DNA of 64,000 nucleotides from JAFKFJ01 sp963786445 (GCA_963786445.1 CAWAZU010000025.1:310001-374000), one strand, 5' to 3'; numbered from the stretch's first letter, positions 8,473-18,236 are shown. Notes: generated by a model from the letters alone, not told the origin. Numbers and translations: made by a program.

Positions 8473-9651
8473 ATGCGCGCCTTTTTCCGCGGCGGCGCGG
8501 CCGGCGGCTTCGTGCTGATCCTGGCCGCCGTGGCGGCGCTGGCGTGGGCCAATTCGCCCGCCGGCGACGCCTATTTCGCGCTGTGGCACGCGCCGGTCGG
8601 CGTCAGCGCCGGGGCGGGGCATTTCGTGCTGCCGCTCGCCGCCTGGGTGGACGACGCGCTGATGGCGGTGTTCTTCCTGCTGGTCGGGCTGGAGATCCGC
8701 CGCGAACTCGCCGAGGGCCAGCTCGCCTCGCTGCCGCGCGCTGCCGCTCCGGCGCTGGCGGCGCTCGGCGGCATGGCGGTGCCGGCGGCGATCTACCTGG
8801 CGTTCGCCTGGCACGACCCGACGGCGTTGCGCGGCTGGGCGATCCCGGTCGCGACCGACATCGCCTTCTCGCTCGCCGTGCTGCGCGTACTCGGCCGGCG
8901 CGTGCCGGCGGGGCTGGCGGTGTTCCTCACCGCCCTCGCCATCATCGACGACCTCGCCGCCATCGTCGTCATCGCGGTGTTCTACACCGCCTCGGTCGAT
9001 CTGGCGGCGCTGGCGGCGGCGGCGCTGGTGATCGCCGGGCTGGTGCTGCTCGGGCGGGCGGGGGTGCGGGCGCTGGGGCCGTTCATGCTCGGCTTCGTGC
9101 TGCTGTGGGTGTGCCTGGAGCGCTCGGGCGTGCAGCCGACGCTGGCCGGCGTTGCCATCGCCTTCGTCGTGCCGATGCAGGAGAGCGCGGACGCGCCGAG
9201 CCCGGCGCGGCGGCTGGAGCACGCGCTGACCGGCTGGGTTGCCTATCTCGTGCTGCCGCTGTTCGGGCTGGCCAATGCCGGCCTGCGCTTCGACGCGCTG
9301 TCGCTGCACGCGCTCGCCGATCCGATCGTGCCCGGCATCGTCTGCGGCCTGTTCATCGGCAAGCAGGTGGGCGTGATCGGCGCCACCTGGCTCGCGACCA
9401 AGCTCGGGCTGGCGCGTCTGCCGGCGCAGCTCGACTGGCGGCTGCTCTATGGCGCCGCGTTGCTATGCGGCATCGGGTTCACGATGAGCCTGTTCATCGG
9501 CCATCTCGCCTTTCCGGACGCGACGCGGGAGGCGGAGCTGAAGCTCGCGGTGTTCGCGGCCTCGCTGCTGTCGGCGGCGGCGGGGCTGGCGGTACTGGCG
9601 GGCGCCGGCCCACGAGCCCGCCGCCTTATCGACGGACGCGACCGCCCGTAA
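8473..9651 (+). CDS. nhaA: Na+/H+ antiporter NhaA
   Basis: 392 residues, close to the family norm, with about twelve membrane helices. Family motifs are clear: 'LALAWANSPAGDAYF'-like start, 'VDDALMAVFFLLVGLEIRRE', 'PVATDIAFSLAVL' with D129, and 'TALAIIDDLAAIVVIAVFY' with the adjacent D159-D160 that bind sodium or protons. The C-terminal part keeps 'GIGFTMSLFIG'. The ATG at 8473 was chosen because the longer upstream frame lies inside the preceding gene and is not hydrophobic. Role: sodium extrusion and pH homeostasis at the inner membrane. Confidence 0.96.
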   Translation: MRAFFRGGAAGGFVLILAAVAALAWANSPAGDAYFALWHAPVGVSAGAGHFVLPLAAWVDDALMAVFFLLVGLEIRRELAEGQLASLPRAAAPALAALGGMAVPAAIYLAFAWHDPTALRGWAIPVATDIAFSLAVLRVLGRRVPAGLAVFLTALAIIDDLAAIVVIAVFYTASVDLAALAAAALVIAGLVLLGRAGVRALGPFMLGFVLLWVCLERSGVQPTLAGVAIAFVVPMQESADAPSPARRLEHALTGWVAYLVLPLFGLANAGLRFDALSLHALADPIVPGIVCGLFIGKQVGVIGATWLATKLGLARLPAQLDWRLLYGAALLCGIGFTMSLFIGHLAFPDATREAELKLAVFAASLLSAAAGLAVLAGAGPRARRLIDGRDRP

Positions 9652-9663
9652 GGCGCGGGAGCG

Positions 9664-9679
9664 GCGCGGCCGACCGCGC
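9664..9679. terminator. Possible GC hairpin between convergent nhaA and the PEP-CTERM gene
   Basis: GCGCGG, a four-base loop and CCGCGC form a perfect six-base-pair stem between two convergent genes. No U-tract follows on either strand, so intrinsic termination is not assured. Confidence 0.3.
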
Positions 9680-9699
9680 GGGAACGATGGAGACGGCGA

Positions 9700-10297
9700 T
9701 CAGACGCGACGCCGGCGAGCGGCGGCGAGACCCAGCAGCCCGGCGCCCAGCACCAGCACGGTCGCCGGCTCGGGCACATATATTTCGGCAACGACCACTC
9801 TGCCGACGGAGGTGGTGTGACCGTACAGCGAACCGCCTTTGTAGCCCAGCCAATCCACGCCGTTCGCGTTGCTGTCCTGGGTGCCGTTGAAGGTTTGCGA
9901 GTAGATGCCGTTGCCGACCACCTGGTAGGTCGCGGTCGCGACATTGGACGGCGGCAGCCGGAACGGTTTGACACGGCCCGCGGTCGCCGGCCCGAACACG
10001 AAGCTGTGGCTGCCTCCCGAGGCGGCGACACCAAATCCGGCGCCGGGGGACGTGCCGTGCCCGGAACCCGAATTGTAGGTTCCCTTGATCTTCACCGAGC
10101 TGAAGGCGGTGCCGGAGGTGTCGTAAATGAAGATGGTCGGGTCGTTGGCGCCGCCGCTGACCGACATATAGACCGCGATACACCCGACAGCGCCTGCGGT
10201 CGGCGTGCATGGCGTACTGGCGTAGGCGTGGCTGATGCCGCCACCCCCGACCGCCGCCGCTGCGGCCACCGCCGCCAAGCCTGCCGATTCTGTTCAT
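9700..10297 (-). CDS. PEP-CTERM sorting-signal exported protein, signal peptide interrupted by a +1 shift
   Basis: The C-terminus is a textbook PEP-CTERM signal: 'VPEPATVLVLGAGLLGLA' followed by 'AARRRRV'. The mature part (about 150 residues) is Gly/Ser/Thr-rich and I know no enzyme family for it. A good ATG at 10297, with GGAAGGGG about 13 bases upstream, reads 'MNRIGRL' and then runs out of frame. The continuous frame starts only at a TTG at 10278. Removing one T near 10277 joins them into a normal signal peptide 'MNRIGRLAAVAAAAAV' ending in an Ala-X-Ala site. Family knowledge: such proteins are processed by exosortase in exopolysaccharide-producing bacteria. Confidence 0.8.
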
Positions 10298-10451
10298 CGC
10301 TGCTCAGTCCCCTTCCACGGCGTGCGCTGGCAACGCACCGGATAGCTCCCTTGCGATGACCGCGTAACATAGCCATAAACCGATTGCAAGCACATAACTG
10401 TTGCGCCAGCTACATGCGTTCGGCGCCCGTTCGACTTCCAGCGCCTTGGTC

Positions 10452-11657
10452 TCATTGCACCGGCAGGGCGAAAGCCACGCACCAGTTGACCAGCGCGTAA
10501 GCCGTACCGTCCAGCGCGGCGGCATCGGCGGCGGGATAGCCTGCGGTGGGGAACGTCGCGACGAAGCGGTCGTCGGCGCGGGCCGGGTCGCTGTCGTGCA
10601 GCGCCCCGCGCCCGGCGTGGCCGCGGTCGGCGTAGCGCAGCGTCAGCATCCTCGGCAGCGGCTGGCGGGCCAGCGTCAGCCGTACGGTGTCCGCACCCTC
10701 CAGCGCCACCGCGGCGAGCGGCACCGTGCCGGCGGCGTCGGCGAGGGTGAAGCCGGCATCGGCAATGGCGGCGCGCCCCAGGCCGACAAACGGCAGGCCG
10801 AGGGCGAGCGGCGGGCAGGGCACGTGGAACCGCACCAGCAGCGTCTCGCCCAGAAATTCCACGCTGAGCGGATGCAGCGGGCGCCAGGTCCCGCCCGGCG
10901 TCGTGACGCGATGCAGCACTTTTCCCAGCTGCGCGCCGAGCCAGCGCTGGCCGTTGGCGTCCGGGTGGCCGTGCTGCTCCGGGTAGGGGTAGGTCGGCGC
11001 GGCCAAAAACACGCCCGGCCGTTCCAGCGCCAGTTCCAGCTGCGCCTGCGGCACGCCCATGCCGTCCTCGGCATAAGCACCGCTGGTCTGGCCGATCAGC
11101 ACCGGCGGCAGCCGCCCAAGTTCCGCGGCGATGTCGTCCAGCAGCCGGTGCAGCCTGGCCTTGTATTCGCCGCGGTCGTGCGTGCCCGCGCCGGCGACGT
11201 TGCTTTCGCCCTGCAGCAGCAGCAGGGCGGCGACGCCGTAGCTGAGGCCGGCGGCTTCGGCGGCCTGCGCGGCACGCCGGACGCAGTCGCGCAACCGGTT
11301 GAACAGGTCCGGCACGGCGCCGCGCGACAGCTGCTCGATCGTGCGCCCGCCGACGCCACAGGCGCTGCCGAGCAGCCAGCCCTCGGCGACCTCCGCCGCG
11401 CCCATGCGCCGCCGCCAGTGGCCGAGTGCGGATTCGACCACCGTGGCGCCCAGCGTGCCCTGCGCGGTCGCCGCCAGTGGGCGGAACGCGGTGCGGCCGA
11501 CCGGCACGAAGCGCGGCGCCGCCTCCTCCGCGGGGCGGACGCTGTCGCCCAGCATCAGGCAGTCCGCAACCGGCGCCGTGTCGAGCAGCGGCAGGCCGTC
11601 CCAGCCGGTCGAGAGCGACTGGCCGTAGGCGATGACGTGGTTGATGTCCCAGCGCAT
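10452..11657 (-). CDS. Sialate O-acetylesterase-like (SASA/SGNH) hydrolase
   Basis: 401 residues. The start 'MRWDINHVIAYGQSLSTGW' has the 'GQS' nucleophile motif of the SASA family, and 'AALLLLQGESNVAG' near residue 170 matches the second family block (usually QGESN). A later 'PYPEQHGHPDANGQRWLG' supplies the probable catalytic Asp-x-x-His region. The last 120 residues form a beta-rich accessory domain. No signal peptide is visible, so it is probably cytoplasmic. The ATG overlaps the stop of the upstream AsmA-like gene by one base, which suggests translational coupling. Expected role: removal of acetyl groups from a sugar or polysaccharide. Confidence 0.75.
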   Translation of the reverse strand: MRWDINHVIAYGQSLSTGWDGLPLLDTAPVADCLMLGDSVRPAEEAAPRFVPVGRTAFRPLAATAQGTLGATVVESALGHWRRRMGAAEVAEGWLLGSACGVGGRTIEQLSRGAVPDLFNRLRDCVRRAAQAAEAAGLSYGVAALLLLQGESNVAGAGTHDRGEYKARLHRLLDDIAAELGRLPPVLIGQTSGAYAEDGMGVPQAQLELALERPGVFLAAPTYPYPEQHGHPDANGQRWLGAQLGKVLHRVTTPGGTWRPLHPLSVEFLGETLLVRFHVPCPPLALGLPFVGLGRAAIADAGFTLADAAGTVPLAAVALEGADTVRLTLARQPLPRMLTLRYADRGHAGRGALHDSDPARADDRFVATFPTAGYPAADAAALDGTAYALVNWCVAFALPVQ

Positions 11658-14600
11658 CACGGCGTCGCCGATCCGCGATCGAGCAGGCCGAACAGCCCGC
11701 GCAAAAAACCCGGCGTCAGCGCCGCCAGCGGATTGACCGTCACGGCGGGGTCCTGCAACGGGCCGCGCAGCGTGTAGGTCGCGGCGAACAGGCCGCCGCC
11801 GCGCTCCGGACTGAACAGCCGGCCGACCAGCGGGATGCCGCCGAGCAGCGAGTTGAAGAAATACGCCGGCACGATGGTGCCCTGCATGTCGAATTGCTGC
11901 CGCGCTAGGTCGAGCCGTCCCTTCGCCGTCATGCCGAGGCTCGGGCTGAAGGCGCGCGCGTCGCGCAGCGTGAGCACGTCGTCGGCCAGCGTGAACGGCG
12001 CTATCAGCCGCGAGAAGCCGAGGCCCGGTCCCTTCACCACATCGACCAGCCCGTACAGCGTCATCGCCTGCAGCAGTTTTGCCAGCGCCGGGGCGTGGCG
12101 GATGCGGAAATCGCTGATCTCCGCGCGGCCGGTGAGCGGATGGGCAGGGGCGGCGTCGTCGTAGGCGCCGGTGAGCCGCAGGCGCCCGCCGGTCATGTCG
12201 GGGATCACGTCGAGCGCGTTGAGCAGCGCGCCGGCATCCGCCGCCGTGCCGGTCAGGCGCCGCCCGGCGCCGTGCGGCTCGATCGTGATGCGGAACGCCT
12301 GCGCGCCCGGCGTCTGCCCGGTCACGGCGAGCCGGCGCATGATCGTGCCGTCGCTCTCGGCGTGCGCGGCGACCGCGGCGAGGCCGGGGCCGGGGCCGAG
12401 CACGACCCGGTCGAAACGCGCGTCGATGCGGTAGGGCGGGCCGGCCGCCGCGGGCCGCGTCGGCCGCTTGCCCCGCTTCAGCGCACCGGGCAGGTCGATG
12501 CTGCTGCCCGTGAGGTCGGCGCGCCATGGCGCGCCCGGCGTTTGCGGCACCTGCACCGTGCCGTGCAGGTCGGTGGCCGGGCCGAGCACCAGGCGGTCGA
12601 TGCGCACCAGGTCGGGCCGCCCGCCGGCGAACGTGGCGGCGCCGGCGAGGTCCAGTCCGTCGCCCTGGGCTTGCACCGACTCCAGCCCGGCGATGCCGTC
12701 CTGGGCGAGCGCCAGCCGCGCCTGCGCCCGCGCCTTGCCGCCGCGCGGCTTGCGCCAGCCGAGCGCGTCCAGCGTCAGCGTCATGCCGGCGAGATCGGCC
12801 GTGACGGTCGCCTGCCCGGTGTGGTCGCGCTGCAGCGCGAGATGCGCGTCCAGCCGCGCCGTGCCGCTGGCGTACCCCGCCGCGTCCAGCCCGAGGGATG
12901 CGAACTGGCGGCCATCGACCATGGCGGCGACCGTCACGTCCTGCAACACCTGCGTCGGCGGACCGGCGCGGAAATCCAGCTTCGCGTCCAGCGTGGCCGG
13001 GATGCCGGCGAGCCTGGCCTGTCCGGTGACGCGCATGCCGTCCGGGTCCGCGGTGAGGTCAAGACTTCCGCCGTCGAGGTCGCGTCCCGCCGCGATGCCG
13101 GGCAGCCGCGCCCCGGTCAGGTGCAGCGTGGTGCGGATTTGCAGATCGTCCATCCGCACGTCGCCGCGCAGCGCGAGGTGCGCGACGGCGATCCGGCCGG
13201 CAAACTGGCCGGCGGCGCCGGTGACGCGGACCGGGCTTTTTTGCAGCAGGCCGATGCGCTTCTCGCCGAGCAGGGCGAGTGCCGCCGGCAGCGGTCCGGC
13301 GAGGTCGGCGCTGATGTCGGCGAACTGGTCGGGGTCGTTGAGGCCGGTGAACACCACCCGCCCGCCGCGCACAGTGATGGCGTCGTCGCCGATCTGCTCG
13401 CGCCCGCCAGTCGCCACGACCTCCAGCGAATCCGGGCTGAGGAAATTCAGCCGCGCCTCGCCCTGCACGATCGGCGGCTCCGGGCGCAGCCAATGCACCG
13501 TCAGGCCGTGGCCGTCGCCGCCGCCGGCGAGGTGCGTGAGCGTGGCGCCGGACAGGTCGGAGGGCGCGGTCAGCGCCAGCTCGACATGGAAATCCTTCGC
13601 CGTGCCGTCGGTGATGTTGGCGGTGATCCAGGGGCGCGTTCCCGGCCCGCCGACGCCTTCGGGCCACAGCGCCGGCAGGTCGGCGAACGCCACCCGGTCG
13701 AGATCGAGGCGCGCCGTCAGCGCCACCGCATCGCCGGTGCGCGTCGCCTCGGCGTGGCCGCTGATGGTGGTGCGCGGCCCGTCCGGAAGCGGCGCGGTCA
13801 CCAGCCGGTGCAGGTCGGCCATCAGGTGCGTCGGCGTGCCCTGCAGCGTGGCCTGCGCCGCGATGACCGGCGCCGAACCCCGTGCCACGTGCAGCGTGCC
13901 GGCACCGAGATCGGCGTCGAGCGTGAACCGTGCCAGCGCGAGGCCGGGGCCGAGCACGGCGCTGCCCGCCAGCGTCACCGGCGCATCGACCGCGGCGAGC
14001 GCCGCCGCCGGCTTGAGCACGCGCGCCAGCGCCGCCGGGTCGATCGGGGTGAGCCGGAACTGCAGCGCGGTCTGCCGCCCATCCGCGTCCAACACCGCCG
14101 TGGCCGTGAGCCGCGTGCCGATGCCGCCGAGCGCCAGCGCCGCCCCGGCCGTCCCGGCGACGCCGCCCCCGGCATGGCGCCGCAGGTCCACCGCCAGGTC
14201 CGACGCCGTCCAGTCCACCCCGAGTCGGTGGTCGGTCACGTCGAGCGTGGCATCCGCGATGCGCACGCGGCGCAACTGGCTCCAGCGCGACCGGCCGCCG
14301 GACGACGCATCGGTCCTTGGTTGCGCCGCCAGCGCGCGCAGCAGCGAGGGCAGATCGACCGGCGGCCCCGCCGCCGGCGTCTTTCCGGCGAGGTCGAGGC
14401 CCAGGCCGCCATCGGCGCCGCGCACCAGATGCAGCCCCACGCCGTCGAGCTCGACCGCGCGCGGCACCAGCCGGCCGAGCAGCAGCCAGCCGGGCGAAAG
14501 TGCGAGCGCGGCGCGCGGCACGGCGAGGACGGGTCGTCCGGCCGGATCGGTCAGCACCACGTCGGCGAGCCGGATGTCGAGCGGCTGGTCCAGCCCGGCG

Positions 14601-14839
14601 CGGAACCCCTCCCACGCGATCGCGGCGCGGCCCAGCGTCAGCCGCAACGGCGTGTCGGCGTCGGCCTGCTGCTGCAGCAGCGGCACCAGCCACGCCACTT
14701 CCATCGGCCCGCGGGAGAGCCGCCACGCCGCCGCCGCCAGCGCCACGCTGAGCACCACCACCAGCGCCAGCACCACCTCGACGAGGGCATGCACCACCCG
14801 CCCGCCGTGGCGCGCCGCTTGACCGGCGAGCCGCCTCAC
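11657..14839 (-). CDS. Large AsmA-like/YhdP-type envelope protein (DUF3971 plus AsmA C-terminal region)
   Basis: About 1,060 residues. A basic N-terminus and one membrane helix ('VVLALVVVLSVALAAAAW') are followed by a very long region of beta-strand repeats with many 'LDADL', 'GTLDA' and 'ARLDLDRVAF' units. The C-terminus ('GRLDLARQQFDMQGTIVPAYFFNSLLGGIPLVGRLFSPERGGGLFAATY') is broken here only by the annotation of the AsmA_2 region, with 'LPLVGRLFS' and 'GLFAATYTLRG' blocks as anchors. Family knowledge: TamB/YhdP-like bridges for phospholipid transport between membranes. GTG at 14839 gives a positively charged N-terminus; GTG at 14797 is the alternative. It is divergent from glnE, only about 17 bases away. 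Confidence 0.82.
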   Translation of the reverse strand: MRRLAGQAARHGGRVVHALVEVVLALVVVLSVALAAAAWRLSRGPMEVAWLVPLLQQQADADTPLRLTLGRAAIAWEGFRAGLDQPLDIRLADVVLTDPAGRPVLAVPRAALALSPGWLLLGRLVPRAVELDGVGLHLVRGADGGLGLDLAGKTPAAGPPVDLPSLLRALAAQPRTDASSGGRSRWSQLRRVRIADATLDVTDHRLGVDWTASDLAVDLRRHAGGGVAGTAGAALALGGIGTRLTATAVLDADGRQTALQFRLTPIDPAALARVLKPAAALAAVDAPVTLAGSAVLGPGLALARFTLDADLGAGTLHVARGSAPVIAAQATLQGTPTHLMADLHRLVTAPLPDGPRTTISGHAEATRTGDAVALTARLDLDRVAFADLPALWPEGVGGPGTRPWITANITDGTAKDFHVELALTAPSDLSGATLTHLAGGGDGHGLTVHWLRPEPPIVQGEARLNFLSPDSLEVVATGGREQIGDDAITVRGGRVVFTGLNDPDQFADISADLAGPLPAALALLGEKRIGLLQKSPVRVTGAAGQFAGRIAVAHLALRGDVRMDDLQIRTTLHLTGARLPGIAAGRDLDGGSLDLTADPDGMRVTGQARLAGIPATLDAKLDFRAGPPTQVLQDVTVAAMVDGRQFASLGLDAAGYASGTARLDAHLALQRDHTGQATVTADLAGMTLTLDALGWRKPRGGKARAQARLALAQDGIAGLESVQAQGDGLDLAGAATFAGGRPDLVRIDRLVLGPATDLHGTVQVPQTPGAPWRADLTGSSIDLPGALKRGKRPTRPAAAGPPYRIDARFDRVVLGPGPGLAAVAAHAESDGTIMRRLAVTGQTPGAQAFRITIEPHGAGRRLTGTAADAGALLNALDVIPDMTGGRLRLTGAYDDAAPAHPLTGRAEISDFRIRHAPALAKLLQAMTLYGLVDVVKGPGLGFSRLIAPFTLADDVLTLRDARAFSPSLGMTAKGRLDLARQQFDMQGTIVPAYFFNSLLGGIPLVGRLFSPERGGGLFAATYTLRGPLQDPAVTVNPLAALTPGFLRGLFGLLDRGSATP

Positions 14840-14856
14840 CGGCAGCCTGCGCGCGC

Positions 14857-17769
14857 ATGCAGCCCGACCCCTGGCCGCCCCCCGCCGACGCCGCCGCCGC
14901 GGCGCGGCTGGCCGAGCGGTTCGCCCCGCTCGACCCCGACGCCGTCGTGCCTCCGGCGCTGCTGCGCTGCCTCGGCGGCAACGCGCCGTATCTGGCCGAC
15001 CTCGCGCTGCGCGAGCCGGCCGCGTTGCGCGCGGTGGTGCAGGAAGGCGCCGACGCGGTGGTGGCGCGCGCGCTGGCGGCGCTCGCCGCGGTGCCGCCCG
15101 CGTCGTCGCGAACGCGCGTCGCGGCGGCGCTGCGCGAGGCCAAGCGGATGGTCGCCCTCGCGGTCGCCGTCGCCGACATCGGCGGCGCGTGGCGGCTGGA
15201 GCGCGTGACCGCCGCTCTCTCCGATCTCGCCGAGGCGGCGCTGACGCTGGCCGCCGCGCATCTGCTGCGCGCCGCCCACGATGCCGGCGAGATCGTCCTG
15301 CCGCATCCCGCGGAACCGGCACGCGACAGCGGGCTGATCGTGCTCGGCATGGGCAAGCTCGGCGCGCGCGAGCTGAACTATTCCAGCGATGTCGATCTGG
15401 TGCTGCTGCACGATCCCGATGCCGGCCTGCTGCCTGCGGACGCCTCCGGCGCCTTCTTTACACGGCTGGCGCGCGGGCTGGTGGGGCTGATGGAGGCGCG
15501 CGACGCTGACGGTTACGTGTTCCGCACCGACCTCAGGCTGCGCCCCGACCCCGCCGCCACCGCGCCCTGCGTCGCGCTGCCCGCCGCCGTCGCCTACTAC
15601 GAGAGCATGGGCCAGAACTGGGAGCGCGCGGCGATGCTGAAGGCCCGCCCGGTGGCCGGCGACCGCGACGCCGGCGCCGCCTTCCTCGACGCCATCCGTC
15701 CCTTCGTCTGGCGCCGCCATCTCGACTTTGCCGCGGTCGCCGACATCCACGCCGTCAAGCGCCGCATGGACGCCGAGCGCGGCGGCGGGCCGGGTGCCGA
15801 GGGCGATCCGGTAGTGCGCATCGCCGGCCGCAACGTCAAGCTCGGCACCGGCGGCATACGCGAAATCGAGTTCCTGGCCCAGACGCTGCAACTGGTCTGG
15901 GGCGGGCGCGACCCGGCGCTGCGCGCACCCGCAACCCTGGACGCGCTGCGCCTGCTGGTGCGCGCCGGCCATCTGGCGCGGCGCACCGCCGGCGAGCTGG
16001 CCGCCGCCTACCGCTGCCTCCGCCGCGTCGAGCACCGCTTGCAGATGGTCGCCGACCGGCAGACCCACACGCTGCCCGAACGCCGCGAGGGCGTCGAGCG
16101 GACCGCGCTGTTCCTCGGCTACGCCGCGCCCGAGGCGTTCGCGACCGCGCTGCTGCGCCATCTGGAGCGGGTGCGGCGCGCCTATCGCGAGGTGTTCGAG
16201 ACGGTGCCGCAGCCGCATTTGGGTCCGCCGCCCGCGCTCGATTTCTCCGGCGTCGGCGAGACGCCGCCGGCGACGCGCGCCGCGCTGACCGGGATGGGCT
16301 ACGCCGATCCCGACGCGATCGTGGCGTCGGTGCGCGGCTGGGGGGCGGGGCGGCTGCGGGCGCTGCGCTCGGAGCGGGCGCGCGAGCTGATGGCGCAGAT
16401 GCTGCCGGCGCTGCTCGCCGCCTTCGCCCGCCAGCGCGAGCCGGACGCCGCCTTCGCCCGGCTCGACGCGTTCCTGTCGCGCCTGCCGGCCGGGGTGCAG
16501 CTGCTGTCGCTGTTCCAGCGCAATCCGGGCCTCCTGGAGCGGGTGGCGGCGGTGCTCGGCGCGGCGCCGTCGCTGTCGGAGCACCTGGCGCGCACGCCGG
16601 GGGCGCTGGAGGGGCTGCTGGCGCCGGAAGCCCCGGCGGATTTCGCCCGCATGCTGCGCGCGCAATTGGCCGACGCGCGCGCGCTGGAGGATGCCATCGC
16701 GATCATCCGCCGCACCGTGCGCGAGGAGGATTTTTCCATCAGCGTGGCGACCCTGGAGGGCCGGCTCGATGCCGACGGCGCGGGCGGGTTGCGCGCCGAC
16801 CTCGCCGATGCCGCCATCGCCGCGCTGCTGGGGCGCGTGCTCGACGATTTCGCGCTGCGCTTCGGCCGCGTGCGCGGCGGCGCGCTGGCGGTGGTGCTGC
16901 TCGGCAAGGCGGGCGGGCGGGAGATGATGGCCGGCTCCGACCTCGACCTGATGCTGGTCTATGACCATCCGCCGCAGGCGACGCAAAGCAGCGGGGGCCG
17001 GGCGCTGCCGGCGAGCCAGTGGTTCCTGCGCGCGGTGCATGGTTTCATCGCCGCGCTGACCGCGCCGGACGCCAGCGGGCCGCTCTATGCGGTGGACATG
17101 CGGCTGCGCCCGTCGGGCAACAAGGGGCCGGTCGCGGTCTCGCTGGCGGCGTTCGAGCGCTATCATGCGGCCGAGGGCGGCGCGGCGTGGACCTGGGAGC
17201 GGATGGCGCTGACCCGTGCGCGCGTCGTTGCCGGGCCGGCGGCGCTGCGCGCCCGCGTCGCCGCCGCGATCCGTGCCGCGATTGCCGCTGGCGGCGAGGC
17301 CGCCGCGATCCGCGCCGACGCCGTCGCCATGCGTGCGCGGCTGGCGCGCGAACTGCCGGCGCGCGGCGTGTGGGACGTGAAGCATCGCGCGGGCGGCGGC
17401 ATGGAGGTGGAGCTTGTCGCCCAGACGCTGCAGCTTGTCCACGCCCGCGCCCATCCCGAGTTGCCGCACCCGAGCACGCGCGTGGCACTCGCCCGGCTCG
17501 GCGCCGCCGGGCTGCTGGCGCCGGAGGATGCGGCGCTGCTGGTGCGCGCCGATCTGGCGTGGCGGACGGTGCAGGGCATGCTGCGGCTGACCGAGGGGCG
17601 CGCGCCGGGCGAGCTGTTGTCCGACGCCTCGGCGGCGTCGCTGCTGCGCGCGGCGGCGGCGGCGGGGCTGGCGGCGGTTGACGTGGCCGGGCTGCGTGCC
17701 ACCTTGGATGCGCTGGCGCAGCAGGTGCGCGCGGCCTTCGTGCGTCACGTGGGGGAGATCGGGACATGA
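14857..17769 (+). CDS. glnE: Bifunctional glutamine-synthetase adenylyltransferase/adenylyl-removing enzyme GlnE
   Basis: 970 residues, the usual size. There are two nucleotidyltransferase halves. The N-terminal half has 'LGMGKLGARELNYSSDVDLVLLHD' (about residues 164-187), the deadenylylating domain. The C-terminal half has 'AGGREMMAGSDLDLMLVYDH' (about 687-706), the adenylylating domain. 'GRNVKLGTGGIREIEFLAQTLQ' and 'KHRAGGGMEVELVAQTLQL' are the paired family blocks after each catalytic domain. It sets the activity of glutamine synthetase in response to PII and glutamine. Its stop codon overlaps the start of the bcp gene. Confidence 0.97.
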   Translation: MQPDPWPPPADAAAAARLAERFAPLDPDAVVPPALLRCLGGNAPYLADLALREPAALRAVVQEGADAVVARALAALAAVPPASSRTRVAAALREAKRMVALAVAVADIGGAWRLERVTAALSDLAEAALTLAAAHLLRAAHDAGEIVLPHPAEPARDSGLIVLGMGKLGARELNYSSDVDLVLLHDPDAGLLPADASGAFFTRLARGLVGLMEARDADGYVFRTDLRLRPDPAATAPCVALPAAVAYYESMGQNWERAAMLKARPVAGDRDAGAAFLDAIRPFVWRRHLDFAAVADIHAVKRRMDAERGGGPGAEGDPVVRIAGRNVKLGTGGIREIEFLAQTLQLVWGGRDPALRAPATLDALRLLVRAGHLARRTAGELAAAYRCLRRVEHRLQMVADRQTHTLPERREGVERTALFLGYAAPEAFATALLRHLERVRRAYREVFETVPQPHLGPPPALDFSGVGETPPATRAALTGMGYADPDAIVASVRGWGAGRLRALRSERARELMAQMLPALLAAFARQREPDAAFARLDAFLSRLPAGVQLLSLFQRNPGLLERVAAVLGAAPSLSEHLARTPGALEGLLAPEAPADFARMLRAQLADARALEDAIAIIRRTVREEDFSISVATLEGRLDADGAGGLRADLADAAIAALLGRVLDDFALRFGRVRGGALAVVLLGKAGGREMMAGSDLDLMLVYDHPPQATQSSGGRALPASQWFLRAVHGFIAALTAPDASGPLYAVDMRLRPSGNKGPVAVSLAAFERYHAAEGGAAWTWERMALTRARVVAGPAALRARVAAAIRAAIAAGGEAAAIRADAVAMRARLARELPARGVWDVKHRAGGGMEVELVAQTLQLVHARAHPELPHPSTRVALARLGAAGLLAPEDAALLVRADLAWRTVQGMLRLTEGRAPGELLSDASAASLLRAAAAAGLAAVDVAGLRATLDALAQQVRAAFVRHVGEIGT

Positions 17770-18236
17770 GCGTCAAGGAAGGCGATCCGGCGCCGGATTT
17801 CGCGATGCCGGCGAGCGGCGGGCGCAGCGTCAGCCTGGCCGCGCTGCGCGGGAGGCCGTTCGTGCTGTATTTCTATCCCAAGGCGGACACGCCCGGCTGC
17901 ACCCAGGAAGCCTGCGCGTTCCAGGAGGCGCTGCCGCAGCTTGGCCATATCGGCATCGAGGTGATCGGCGTGTCCAAGGACAAGCTCAAGCCGATCGAGA
18001 AATTCGCCGGTAAATACGGGCTGAAATTCCCGCTCGCCTCCGACGCCGACACGCGCGTTGCCGAGGCGTACGGAGCGTGGGTGGAGAAGTCGATGTATGG
18101 CCGCAAATACATGGGCATGGAACGCAGCACCTTCCTGATCGACCGCGACGGAAACGTTGCGCGCATCTGGCCGAAGGTGAAGGTCGCGGGCCACGCGCAG
18201 GAGGTGATGGCGGCGGCGCAGGGGCTGACCCCGTGA
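17766..18236 (+). CDS. bcp: Thioredoxin-dependent peroxiredoxin (Bcp/PrxQ)
   Basis: 156 residues, full length. The peroxidatic cysteine C45 lies in 'YPKADTPGCTQEACAFQ', and C50 sits five residues later as the resolving cysteine, which is the atypical two-cysteine PrxQ arrangement. 'GVSKDKLKPIEKFAGKYGLKFPLASD' is the family core. It reduces hydrogen peroxide and organic hydroperoxides in the cytoplasm. The ATG overlaps the glnE stop (ATGA), so the two genes are likely co-transcribed. Confidence 0.96.
   Translation: MSVKEGDPAPDFAMPASGGRSVSLAALRGRPFVLYFYPKADTPGCTQEACAFQEALPQLGHIGIEVIGVSKDKLKPIEKFAGKYGLKFPLASDADTRVAEAYGAWVEKSMYGRKYMGMERSTFLIDRDGNVARIWPKVKVAGHAQEVMAAAQGLTP

Noticed and set aside
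14836..17748. A 970-residue open frame antisense to glnE, the same length as glnE
   Set aside because: At this GC content the strand opposite a real gene is often open. Its product is low-complexity (Arg, His, Gln, Ala, Gly) with no domain, while glnE matches its family over the full length.
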